This document shows, piece after piece, positions 35,428 through 45,930 of a stretch of 64,000 bases of DNA. The number at the start of each line of letters is the position of its first letter. Within the stretch, counting starts at the first letter, position 1. The notes beneath the pieces were generated by a model. The model was not told where the DNA came from, ran no database searches, and was given only the letters and a program-made list of their open reading frames with translations. The translations under genes and the position numbers were made by a program. Source of the DNA: Rhabditophanes sp. KR3021 (Eukaryota; Nematoda; Chromadorea; Rhabditida; Alloionematidae); contig CAUJLY010000002.1 of the NCBI GenBank assembly GCA_963281155.1, forward strand, positions 434,001 to 498,000, read 5' to 3'.

Positions 35428-37133
35428 TTTTTAGGAGCCAAGATAATATTTGTACAAAACTAGCTTTGTATTAAGTGCAGTAAAAACTTTGTCAAATATA
35501 ATTTTTGAAACAAAGTATGACACTAATGTAGGAAGAAATACAATTACGTTATCCCAATATTTTTCTTTCTGAGATTTATACTGTAAAGGGGTCAACGGTT
35601 CTATTGTATGCATTTCTTATAATTATCAGATAATTGGTGCAATATCAATGAGTCAGCCAAAGTTATATTTTGCAAATATTAATATTTTTGTGATTATTTT
35701 TAATATTAAGGCCTCGTTTCATATTTCCAGATACTGGTTTTATAGCTATGGGAATACTTGTAAATAAAAAAATGATTTGGAGTCAAGTTGAATTTGTAAG
35801 AACAATCCTTTTAAATAAATTTTTATCTTGTATATGATATTAATTGGAATGGTAGTATGGTAGTATTATAAGCGGTAATAATAGTACTTGATTTGTTAGG
35901 AAGATGGAATGTAATATGTAATCGTAAATATTTCTATTCAGTATCAAAAGTTCATGTATCTATAATTATTTTGCATGTAATCGTCTACTTTGCTGATATT
36001 GCATTGTTTGTACTTTCAAAAGTTGATGATGAGAAAGAAGCAAATATTAAAATTTGCAGTAATTATTCAATTGAACATATGAAGTTAATAGAATCTACAA
36101 AAGTATTAATAATCTGTCATTTTCCAAAATTATATATAGTTTTTATTCTACTCTGCCTACTCCAATTATTATAAATGCAATTAACTTTTCATTCAATCTT
36201 TTGAAACTCGAGGTAAAGTTGGCAGAATGAGTTTCGATACTACAAACATTGACGGACTTAGCATTGTTCTTTTCAGGTAATCAATGTCAAATCTATCGCC
36301 ACAATATTCCATTTGTCTAAGCTTGATGAAACGTTCCATAAAATGTTCTTGTTTTTGGAAGTAAACTCGATCTGATCGACAACAATCGAAGTAGAAGTGG
36401 AGGTGTCCATGTGCTAGGTAAGATCCATCCATTTTACGGGTTATAAATAAATGACAATTTAAAGGGGGAAGATATTGTGAAGTGAGAACAAACGCTTGTC
36501 GCACAAAAATCATGCATTTTCTTAGAGTGACTTTGGGAGGGGTTATAAAAGATCAGTTTAAAGATTTCAACTTGCAGCAACAATAAAATATGAAACAAGT
36601 AAAAAATTATAATAAAAATCAATTATACAAAAACTTATTTACTACATATTTTACTTTTGCATTATTAATTTAATTCAACCACCAATCTTTATCCATAAAA
36701 TCTATAAAACATCAACAAAATAACTACAACTGTTTATTAGAATCTACTCAATAATCTTTCAAAAATAAATCTAACACAATCTTTTGATAAGAAAGAACAA
36801 AGATAAGACTCCGCAAAATAAACATTATCATATTAAATGTCACACAAATTAGAAGGTAAATCTAAAAAGTATTTGTGTCAAATTTACGTTTATTTCTTCA
36901 AATTATACTTTACAAACACAACCTATTGTTTAAATTAGCTAATAAAACTTTCAAAATGACGTTATAATTCTTTACATACACTTTTAATATACATAAAAAA
37001 ATGAATTTCCTCTTTCAAAATAAATAGCATTTACTTTCTCAAGACTAACCTCCACATCTTATCTCAAATATTAAAAAAGCAAATTCTATTTAAATATACA
37101 CTTGAATTTGATATTTGTTCATTTCAATTCAAA
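35428..37133. other. Gene-poor region with short relics
   Basis: This stretch has two weak coding signals. At about 35890-36174 (plus), after a TTTGTTAG acceptor, an ATG-less open stretch reads VSIIILHVIVYFADIALFVL and a second hydrophobic run, like a fragment of a multi-pass receptor. At 36193-36513 (minus) an ATG ORF of 106 codons contains HLHFYFDCCRSDRVYFQKQE and is unrecognised. Neither has partners that would make a full gene. The rest is AT-rich DNA that includes the promoter of the esterase gene. Confidence 0.35.
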
Positions 37134-38379
37134 ATGTTTCTTTTGCTTGGTATTATTACCTATATTGTGATTACGTTGTTGATTAAGATTAGGGTAATTA
37201 ATGGAAAGAAATATCTTATGGTTTGTCTTTCTTTCTTACTTGTTGAATTGGTATGTTTCATTAATAATTTATTTAATATGCAAGTTTTAGCCTAAATTCT
37301 TTAGATCAAAGGATTATGATATGGCTACTCATTTAAGGAAAGACGGAAGACCTGAAAGAGAGCCTAAAGAAAAAGATTTGGCCGTTTATTCTATTTCTAC
37401 TAAAGTTATCGGTAATTGCCCATGTCGAATTTACAAGCCTAAAAAGTTGTCCAATGATTTATTATTTATTTATCTACATGGTGGGCAAGTTTAATTTATT
37501 AACTTCTTAATTTATTAACTTTTTAATTTATTAACTTTTTAATTTAATAATTTTTTAATTTATTAACTTTTCAATTTAATAATTTTTAGTGGTTGGTGTG
37601 TATGTCGTCCAGGATTCTATGACCACTTAATGGACAAATTTATGGAAGAATTAAATTGCACAATAGTGTCAATTGATTATCCATTAGCTCCTGAAGAAAT
37701 ATTACCTGCAGGTGTCAATGAAAGCTACAATACAATTGCCACTTTAATGGACTCATTAACTGAAATAATTGGTTTCGAAACAAAGAATGTAATGATTGGT
37801 GGAGATAGTGCTGGTGGTGGATTAACAGCTAATATGACTCAACGAGCAGCTTTAAATAATAAAGATTGGTTTAAATATCAAATACTTCTTTATCCTGCCT
37901 TAGGATCATTAAATTTTCAATCTCCATCCTACAAAGCTTACCACAAAACTCCATTGAAGTCTGTTCTATCACCTAAAATGTTTGCTGAAATGGTTTTAGT
38001 TTACCTAGGAATTAAATCATCAAAAGAAAATATTGAAGAATTATTAAATTGTGATTCAATTTTGCCTAAATTAAGAAAAGATTCACCTTTAGCTCCATTC
38101 ATAAATAACCTAGACTTATCACCTATTTTAGCAGATGAAGCATTACTCAAAAAAATGCCATCATCAATGACATTTTTAGCTGAAGCAGATATTTTACAGG
38201 ATGAAGGTTTTGATTATTATACAAATATGAAACAAGCATCAAAACAAAATGCATCTATTTTACATGAATTTCAATGGATTAAAAATTCAACGCATGGTGA
38301 ATTTACCCTTAACCATACAGCAGGTTATGAAATGGTAAAAGAAGTTAAGTATTTTATTGATCAAGTTAATGCCTTGTAA
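37134..38379 (+). CDS. AADAC/HSL-type alpha/beta-hydrolase (esterase/lipase)
   Basis: Exons 37134-37250, 37291-37484 and 37590-38379 give 366 residues. A hydrophobic N-terminal anchor (FLLLGIITYIVITLLI) suggests an ER-membrane enzyme with luminal or cytosolic catalytic domain, like arylacetamide deacetylase. The oxyanion-hole HGGGW is rebuilt across intron 2 (His 102). The nucleophile is Ser 177 in GGDSAGGG; the acid is probably Asp 304 in AEADILQDEG, and the base His 339 in STHGEF. The D-Y-P-L-A-P-E motif follows the oxyanion strand. The family hydrolyses acyl esters and amides of lipids or xenobiotics. Intron 2 uses a GC donor; no GT donor keeps HGGG or the frame. Length is slightly below the family average of about 400. 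The gene converges on the BTB-Kelch gene. Confidence 0.93.
37485..37589 (+). repeat. GC-AG intron filled with an AT tandem repeat
   Basis: This 105-nt intron begins GCAAGTTTAA and ends AATTTTTAG. Almost all of it is five to six imperfect copies of a 16-base unit close to AATTTATTAACTTTTT. The repeat supplies the polypyrimidine-like tract before the acceptor. The other introns of this gene are unrepeated and about 40 nt. Confidence 0.75.
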
Positions 38380-38849
38380 TTAATTACATTTTGGTAAATA
38401 AACTTTTTTTGTTTAAAGTTGTGATTTGTCGAGCTATGATTGTGTGGAACATGAGAAATTAATTATGGTTTAATGGCTTACTTTTATTTTAAACCAGAAC
38501 GCTCAGAAAAATTGTGTAATCAACCATTTTGTTAAAAGTTCAAAAACGATAATAAGCAATAAAATCTAGATATTTGAGCACTATATGTAATTTAATTATC
38601 TAAGAAATATTTTTTAGATATAAATTCAACAAAATAATTGATTCGATTCTTTCCATTTCTTCTGAAACTTCATCTTTTTTAAAAAACAGTTTTGATTTAG
38701 CAGAATGAATATTTTAGTAAAACAAATATTATAGTTTTAGATAATTCTTTCATATGGAAAGCTCGACAAATTTAGATATTCATGTTTTGGGGTAAAGAGT
38801 GTCGATTTTAAAATCCAACAAATATTTATTTAATTTAACTCAAAAGGTA
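38380..38849. other. 3' spacer between convergent genes
   Basis: AT-rich DNA separating the ends of the esterase and BTB-Kelch genes. An AATAAA lies at about 38396 after the esterase stop, and AATAAA elements on the minus strand at about 38825-38850 suit the Kelch gene. Nothing else was seen. Confidence 0.4.
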
Positions 38850-40677
38850 TTAATAAAATGACAATGAAAACAAACAATCAGAAGATGGTAACTCAATATT
38901 TGATTTTGTCCATATTTCAGTTTTTTTATCAAAACTATAAATATCTGAAATAACTACATTATTTGAACAACCTCCGAAACTAATTATTTCTGTAGATAAT
39001 TCAACAGATCTGTTACCCCAACAAGCAACAGGTAAAGGTGTTGTTGATCGCCATTTGTTAGAATTTACTTCATAAATGTCACAATTATCCTTTTTAGTCC
39101 ATTTTTCACCTTCTTTATAAGCTCCACCACAGTACATAATATTATTATCATTTAAACAGACTGCAGCATTTTGTCTTTTTATCGGAATTTCAGCAAGTTT
39201 TTGCCAATTTTTAATTCTCGGATCATATCTAATAAATGAAATATCACTCATAATTAAAATATTTACCTGAGGATGTTTTTATTTAGAGCACTTCCTGGAG
39301 TAACATATAGTATATTGTCAATTACAACAGATGAATGATCACATGAAATAACAGGTAGCGCTTTTTGATCTAACCAAACCATTTTTTCGAAATCAAAGCT
39401 AAAATATTATTTTTAAAGAATAACATTCACACTCTCACCTTTGTACAATATCTGTACTCTTATCATTTACCCATCCTCCAAAGGTCCAAATTTGTTCATT
39501 GTATTTTGATGTTGAAAATCCGAAGTTAATATTATCAATTTCAGTCTCTAAGGCAACACTTTCCCTTGTTACAATATCAAACCTTAAAAGTGAAATAAAT
39601 AAAAAACTATGTCATTTACGTTTCTATTTTTTTTGTTACTTTTCCTCCAATAACAATTAATTTTCTATCAAATAATTCTGAACATGCTTTAGATCTCTCA
39701 AATTGCAAAGTTCCAAGTTTAGAGACCGTTTCAGTTTCTACGTCATAGTTCAAAATGCGTTTACTATTATTTCCAATTCCACCAACTAAAAATAAAATAA
39801 ATATTTAAACAATTACTTAAACTTACCCAAAAAAACATTTTCAACAACTTTATTAGATTTGGCAAAGTTAGAATTAAAACTCAAGTCGAATAAATAAAGG
39901 GCAAGTCCGGGAACATCGTTTAATTTAGGATTTTTGATTAGTTCTTTGTTTATGAAGAATTTAGATAATTGCGAAAAATCTATTTTATCAAGGAGTTCCT
40001 GCCAATATTGGTTTCTATCATTAAAACAATATTTGACCCATCTATTGAAAATAATGCACATTTCTTCTTGATTATTTGATTTGATAAATTCAGTGTCAAA
40101 TATTTCAATCAGCTCATAATAATTGATGCAATCAAATGCATGTGTATCATAGAGTTTCTCAAATAAAACATATTTTTAAGAAATAAATCATTTTAACTTA
40201 CTTTAAAATTTTGTTTAATCGAAGCCTTTAATAGTGAATTCAAATCTAAATAATTCTGCTTATCAAATAATTCAATTAACGATACATGGTGTAAAATAAA
40301 ATTTTTATCTTTAATCCATTTCATAATCATTTCTTTAATATCTTTGCATTTAAATTTTTTATAAACTTTCACTAACTGATAAACATTATACTCATTAATG
40401 TTGAAAGTTTCATGATTGCAGATATAGTTTAAATAACACTGGACATCACACATACCCAAATTAAGGCAATTATATGAATCTATAATAATAAAAATATTTT
40501 GCTCAAATATTATTACAACTTACTGGAATTAGGATTAGTTAAAAAATAATGCTGAAAGTGATCATTATGGCCAAACAGTAAAACTTTTGATGTTTTAACA
40601 GCTCCATTCTTACAATTGATTGTAAAATCCGAAAACTGATTATTTGGGAAAAGTAAAGGAATATTTTTGAAAAACAT
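38850..40677 (-). CDS. BTB-BACK-Kelch protein, likely cullin-3 adaptor
   Basis: Seven exons: 40677-40524, 40479-40202, 40157-39827, 39785-39620, 39582-39439, 39398-39267 and 39228-38850; phases close to 527 residues. The BTB domain begins NNQFSDFTINCKNGAVKTSK (about 10-115). A BACK-like helical region follows, with VSLIELFDKQNYLDLNSLL and NRWVKYCFNDRNQYWQELL (about 120-245). Kelch repeats run from about 255 with VGGIGNNSKRILNYDVET, WTFGGWVNDKST, MYCGGAYKEGEKW and ISFGGCSNNVVISDIYSFD. The Gly-Gly pairs and Tyr/Trp spacing are typical. Such proteins usually recruit substrates to CUL3 ubiquitin ligases; the substrate is unknown. The sequence is divergent and Asn/Lys-rich, as in nematode lineage-specific expansions. 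The start at 40677 is the first ATG after a TTTATAG acceptor (AG at 40699-40698). Confidence 0.9.
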
Positions 40678-41615
40678 TTGCTGGATTTTCTTGAGCACTA
40701 TAAAATAAGTTCATTAAAAATATCAACTCATATTGGGAAAAACAGTTATAAATATGTATTGCTAAAACATTATGGTATGAACCAGTAAATAATTGATATA
40801 CTAATGTGAGTTAACAAGATAACTCTCCTTAAAATAAAAAATTAGTTCGTTGCATACATAATTATTCATTCTTATCATCATAAAATAAATTTTATCATTT
40901 CTACATGATGGTTATAAATGTTTATTAGTTTCATATTAACATTAAGATTGAATCTTATCAAGTACCAGATTCCAAATGCACCTTCTCGAGACTTCTTTTC
41001 TTTATCATTACCTTGCAGGCGGCCTATTCCTGACCAAATGAGATTTTAACTTTTTACATAAGAGCGTTGATTAATGTAAACCTATTTTGACACTTATAAA
41101 CATTTTACAAAAAATACTCTTTTATCTTTAGTCTTCCCTCATTAATCGTCCTAGGAAGCAAACCCTTAAGCCCTTGATTTTATAAATATGCCACTAGACT
41201 CAGTTTTCAATAACATCAGTTTAAGGCTCATTCCCGAAGCAAATCTGAGAAAAGTCAAGGTTTGGGACCACTTATCCCTGTCTCCGGAGCAATATATATT
41301 TTATAAAAATTCTGTAATTGCAGTTTGAAAGACCTGGAATTTATCTATCTTTACTACTAAATAGATTTTCAATATCTCTTTTCTGCTGCTCATGGGGGCC
41401 ATTTAAATATTTCATGAAAATATGATTTCAGACTAATTTACTTATTTACGGAATTTAATAATAGGAAATCTTAAATTTATGATAATACATACTCAGTAAT
41501 GTACTCATATTATTCCAGTTCAAGACAATGATAATAAATAATGAACTAATACAAATTTGATTTCTTAACAATATTTATCAAAGCACAAGCAATAAAAATA
41601 TACATGATGTTATCA
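40678..41615. other. Intergenic, one short ORF
   Basis: Roughly 940 bp of AT-rich DNA. A plus-strand ORF of 46 codons from an ATG at about 41188 (MPLDSVFNNISLRLIPEANL...) has a balanced composition but no acceptor just upstream and no recognisable relatives. Otherwise nothing is visible. Confidence 0.35.
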
Positions 41616-43753
41616 TCAAACAGGCACTTCACAGATACTTGAAACAGTTTCAGTATCATTCATACATTCATACATCGAACTATTGGTACCATCTTTGTTA
41701 CCATCATCTGAATGATCATCCTTGCCATATGTTTGACAATCTTCTGAAGTATACGTAAAGACAGTTTTTGAACAAGCACTGCCAAATCTGTTTCTTGCTA
41801 TAGCTGTAATTTCAAATTGAGAAGGTGGTACAATATACTTAAAATCATTTGATTCTTTATTTTTTTGTCTTTTGAGTGTTGTGGAAAGGTTTGGACTTAT
41901 TTCAAGAGTCCAAATATCATTTTTCACCTCTATTTTGTTGCATTCATCCTCTTTTACAATCACTTGATTGACTGAAAACATCATCCATGGATTAGGATAA
42001 CCGGTAGCAGATGCTTTCACAATTATTTTGCCATCCTCACATTTAGTCACGCAAACTGCTTTTCCAAAAACACATTCCTCCGTACTAGCAATCACTTCAT
42101 CCACCACTTCTACCACACAACTTCCAAAAGCCATGTCATTTGGAGACAGGAACAAACAACCGACTTGTCCACTGTCGCTAAAGTCAGCATCAAATACCTA
42201 TGAACAAATTATTGAAATCAACTTTGTTATTAGATAACGTTTACATAAAAGTACTCTATAACGTACCTTCAACCCACACCGATAATAGCATTTATTTTCA
42301 TTATACTCGCTATCAACAAATTGATAGTATCTCCCAACGGCCTCGATTTTCCCTTTATTTAGGAAGTACCACTGCAATTGTGATTTGTGGATATCAAACT
42401 TTGTTCTGGTATAAATTCGACCTGTTATTGTAATAGTTTGCCCTGACCTCCCCTTGATCCGAGCCCGTTCCATGGCCACACCAATTTCCTTATCACCAAA
42501 AGTAGGTAATTCAATGGAACTTTTTGTTGACTTCATTGTGCAAGTATTGTACCCGCAAACGCTCCCTTTTTCTTCCTCTTTAAAAGAGTCAAGGTGGTGG
42601 TTGTATAGTTGGAAGGAATTGCGCTTGTGACGAACCTTGTATTGCTCGCTTTTTTCCATCTCAGAAGGTAATATTTCAAGTGTGGACATTCTGTTTAATG
42701 GTCTTCTATAAACAATTGGTCTACGAAGTTGAGAAGATCCATCAAATGAGTCTTGACGTTTTAAAAACTTTGGACATCTCATGTTAGGGGGCAATAAGTT
42801 AGAGTCAAAACTTGTTTGAGTCACATAAATAGGCGCAGGCGGTCTCAACTGCGATTGAGTCATCTTCTTTTGCAACAAATCATTTTTCTCAATTTTGGCT
42901 CTCAACAATACCTCGTACTTGTAACAAACAGCATTAGCAATGGCTAGCAAATATTTGGGCATATTATGCAATTGGTCACTTCTTTTGGTTATGGGTACAT
43001 TTGTCAAGACAAATCTATTTTTAGCAACCATGTTTCTTTCAACTAAATCCCAACATCTTTGCAATTGCCTTCCAAAGTCACGAAAGGCAGAATTGATAAA
43101 GGAAAAGTGACTGCAAAAAGGATAATTTGATATTTCTTTTTGTAATCTCTTGAAGCAATGATCAAGAGCCTGGTCTTCTATCTTAACCAAAATAGGTCCT
43201 TCCTCAAATGAGTCTCCTAACAAGTAAGTTAAATGAAACTCAAGCTTAGCTCTCATTTGCCAAGCCTCGAAACCGCAGTAAAATTTGAAATTGCCGAATT
43301 GAGATGTTGAAAAGGGACACAACATGCCAAATTCTCTCTTTTTGTACATAAAAGTTTCTTTTTCTTTGCAATAAGAACAGATTAAATTTGCATCGCAACA
43401 ATTTTTGCAAATCAAGCACTTGCAATTGACGCATTCTTTTGGTTTCTTGAATAATCTAAACTTTTCCGAACATAAGCCACAACACAATTCATTGACAAAG
43501 TTTCCAAGATTATTTTCACGTGAAGTCATAATTTTTCTTTCAAGCTCACGAAAAGTCACTTCAGCAGACCTATAAATTAATAAACATTTTCAATTATACT
43601 TCAACATTACCTTAACTTCCTAAAAGCTATTCCCTTCAATTCATAATCAGCACCCATAACCGAAACCATCTTAGCAACTTGCTCTTCATTTAGAGAATGT
43701 AATTCCTTGATAACATTAAGATCAGACACAGCATTACTATCCGTAGTAGTCAT
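41616..43753 (-). CDS. Rab-binding (Slp/Slac2-type) zinc-finger protein with C-terminal Ig-like domains
   Basis: Exons 43753-43611, 43569-42267 and 42197-41616 give 675 residues. The N-terminus has the Rab27/Rab3-binding arrangement of synaptotagmin-like, melanophilin and MyRIP proteins: a helix (LNEEQVAKMVSVMGADYEL), then a FYVE-related zinc finger with cysteines at about 77/78, 81, 94, 97, 99/102, 105/106, 112 and 115, then a second helix. The middle is a basic, Ser/Arg-rich linker. From about 400 two Ig-like folds appear: QLQWYFLNKGKI to DSGQVGCLF, and SATGYPNPWMMFSVNQ to ITAIARNRFGSA. There is no signal peptide, so the Ig domains would be intracellular. Such proteins tether secretory vesicles to actin motors or the plasma membrane. 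No C2 domains are present. The Ig assignment is from the D-x-G-x-x-x-C pattern and is less certain than the zinc finger. Confidence 0.82.
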
Positions 43754-43915
43754 CTTCCAACAATAAATATGAGCAAAACGTCTTCTCCGTTCACCAAAAT
43801 AAAACGAAATACATCCACTCACCAAAACACTTTAACATGCCCATAAATTAAAATAAATCTTTATCTAGGGAACAGCAAACAAATAATTTGTTAAAAAAAA
43901 TGTTATTAGATCAAA

Positions 43916-44345
43916 TTATGGAGTCATTTTCAAAACTGCTTCATACTCTTCATCCCCACCCTCATAATTAAGAATGGCAATAGAGGAAACTTGTCTCGGG
44001 ATGCCAACAATCTTTGAAATAATTCTTCTGGTTAAAGCTTTTTTGAAAAGAATCCCATTTTGATGACACATCAATTGAATGTTCTCGAATCGTTCACACA
44101 TTTCACTCCCACTATCGCCTGCTACTACAACTAATTTGATATCATTTGGGGATGATTCGAGATGTCTTGTGATTTCTTTGGTTCCTGTGATGTATTTTTT
44201 ATGTGCATTGGCCTGTAAAAGATAAATTAAGGCTCCATTCTCCTTGACAAACCTTTTTTTCATTTTCTTTGAAAGCTCGTTTGTGGAGGAAGAGGATTCT
44301 TTTTAGTAGGTTGAAGACTTCGGGGTCCTTTGGACTTGGTTCCAT
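43916..44345 (-). CDS. SECISBP2: Minimal SECIS-binding-protein-2-like L7Ae RNA-binding protein
   Basis: Two exons, 44345-44253 and 44212-43916, joined in phase 0 across a 40-nt GTTTGT...TTACAG intron, give 129 residues. The whole protein is one L7Ae/L30e RNA-binding fold. YITGTKEITRHLESSPNDIK, VVVAGDSGSEM, NGILFKKALTRRIISKIVG and VSSIAILNYEGGDEEYEAVL align best by eye with the C-terminal domain of SBP2, where the last strand reads V-S-V-V-G-I-x-x-Y-[DE]-G. It binds SECIS elements of selenoprotein mRNAs to allow UGA decoding as selenocysteine. Vertebrate SBP2 is over 800 residues, while nematode forms are known to be reduced to this domain. Alternatives are NHP2/SNU13-like snoRNP proteins, less likely because of the Y-E-G-G-D-E-E tail. 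It lies between EB1 and the Rab-binding gene, all on minus. TTTGCAG precedes the ATG. Confidence 0.75.
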
Positions 44346-44588
44346 TTCACTGCAAAGTCTCTTTCGTTATTAATTTTGTCTTATTTATAAAAGTAATTGT
44401 GAACAAGACACATCAATTAGAGACAAATTTTAACTTATAAACATACAATAATTAAAGCAAAATAGGTGCCTTTAAAAGAGGCAGGATGAAAAGAAGTTAG
44501 GTTGAAAGTTTTATTGATACAAAAATAATTAATTATAAGGAACGCATATTACAAATGACAAGCTGCAATGCCACGATATTTAAGAGAT

Positions 44589-45630
44589 TTAGAAAGTTTC
44601 TGAGTCATTCAGAATTGAGTCCCCAGTTGTCTTGTCCAGGAAGTCAGAGTTGACCAGGTCATCAAGTTCATTTTCAGCGATGTGGTAATTCTTCGGGTCT
44701 TCCACCCCATCTTTGGCATCTCCAGTAGTGAGGTTGTTGACATCACTTGTCAAATCCAGGACACCAGACTCCTCTGCACCTCCGTACAGGATTTTCTTTA
44801 TTAAATTGACTTTGAGTGAGTCTTCATCTGTCAGCCCCCCCACCAGAGCCTCGATCTGTTGAAGGCGGTTGTAGTAGTAATCGCGCTCCCCCTCGCATTG
44901 GATCATGTTAGAAGCCAACACCAAATTCTGTTCTTCCAGGTCTCCAACCTTCCTTCTCCATTCTTCCTCGACTCCCACGACGCCACCTTCCTTTGACGAT
45001 CCATTCGACTTTGCCGAGTTACTTGGAACCTTTTTCCCGTCTGCACCAGAAGCCGAACTTGGGCCTGTCTTCGTAAGTGGGCCACTAGACGAAGTCGAGG
45101 AGGTCTTTGCCTTCCCTGCCACACCCCCCTGAACGGACCCCCGTCCCTTCACCACACCAACCTTGCCAACTGCATTCGGCAAAGCCTCTCCTCCTCTTGC
45201 CCCAACCGCATCATACTCTCCCCCCTCCCAATTAGAGTCATAAAACTTGCGAAACCATTGCAAGAATTCTAGATTGTCCTGAAATTTGCCCTTCAACAAC
45301 AACTCGACCGGGATTGGCTTGTCGATGCCGATCGTCTTCCAGGCAGTCTGCACGACCTTCCAGTTGGAGATCCAGTCGATAGGTTGCTTGGAGTTCCATT
45401 TGATTCTGGTTAGGTTGATTTTGTCTGGGAAGAGCATCTGGGTGAATTGAGCGTACGCGGCGCCGCTGCTTAGTTCTTCGATCTTGGAGAAGTTGGCCTA
45501 AATGGGGAGTTTAGAAGAGGGAGGTGAGAGGGGTGAAACTTACCTCGAGCGAGTCATTGATCCATGCCAGCAGATATTGCCTGGAGATGTTGTTGGATGT
45601 CACCGAATTGGAATAGACGTTTACCACCAT
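44589..45630 (-). CDS. EB1: Microtubule plus-end-tracking EB protein
   Basis: Exons 45630-45544 and 45497-44589 give 331 residues. A calponin-homology domain (about 12-115) begins with SNNISRQYLLAWINDSLEAN and includes the family signature FLQWFRKFYDSNWEGGEYDA followed by VGARGGEA. A Ser/Thr/Gly/Lys-rich basic linker (about 120-190) precedes the EB-homology coiled coil (EEEWRRKVGDLEEQNLVLA, then the VEGLT-like ALVGGLTDEDSL). An acidic tail ends LNDSETF. EB proteins bind GTP-like tubulin at growing ends and recruit SxIP and CAP-Gly partners in the cytosol and spindle. The usual C-terminal E-E-Y/F is here E-T-F: aromatic but less acidic. TTTTTTAG lies nine bases upstream of the ATG. It is transcribed divergently from LTV1. 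Confidence 0.95.
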
Positions 45631-45930
45631 CCCCTTTACTAAAAAACAATTAATAAATTAGTCTGCCTAAAATTAACAAACACATATTGATTCGATGACA
45701 AAATGTTACAATATTGAAAGAAAGAAGTTGGTGTCGTCACGACATCCCACTTTAGTCATTGAACCTTGACAACCAACCATTTGTGCCTCGGTGTTGTTAA
45801 GGGAGGGGTGGGGTCTTAGGAGGAAGTTGCCTGCGCCAGACTATTACACGTTGGGAGAAGGTCTCTTTGGGAAATATTGAATTGAATTAGTTTAAAGTTA
45901 CATTTTTCACTAAATTAAGTATATCTGAAG
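45631..45930. promoter_or_regulatory. Shared upstream region of EB1 and LTV1
   Basis: Exactly 300 bp separate the two divergent start codons. The segment has a GC-richer centre (about 45790-45870) and a minus-strand TTTTTTAG acceptor next to the EB1 ATG. It should contain the promoters of both genes. No specific transcription-factor site was identified. Confidence 0.5.

Noticed and set aside
41188..41330. 46-codon ORF on plus between the Kelch and Rab-binding genes
   Set aside because: Balanced composition but too short, with no acceptor, partner exon or recognised relative.
43754..43825. Upstream in-frame extension of the Rab-binding gene (MVSGCISFYFGERRRR...)
   Set aside because: An acceptor-like TTGGAAG sits directly before the ATG at 43753, and the Rab-binding helix starts soon after; the extension looks like 5' untranslated sequence. 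RNA ends could reverse this.
45010..45160. Plus-strand and alternate minus-frame ORFs across the EB1 linker
   Set aside because: Shadows of the Gly/Ser/Lys-rich EB1 linker; the EB frame has family motifs on both sides.
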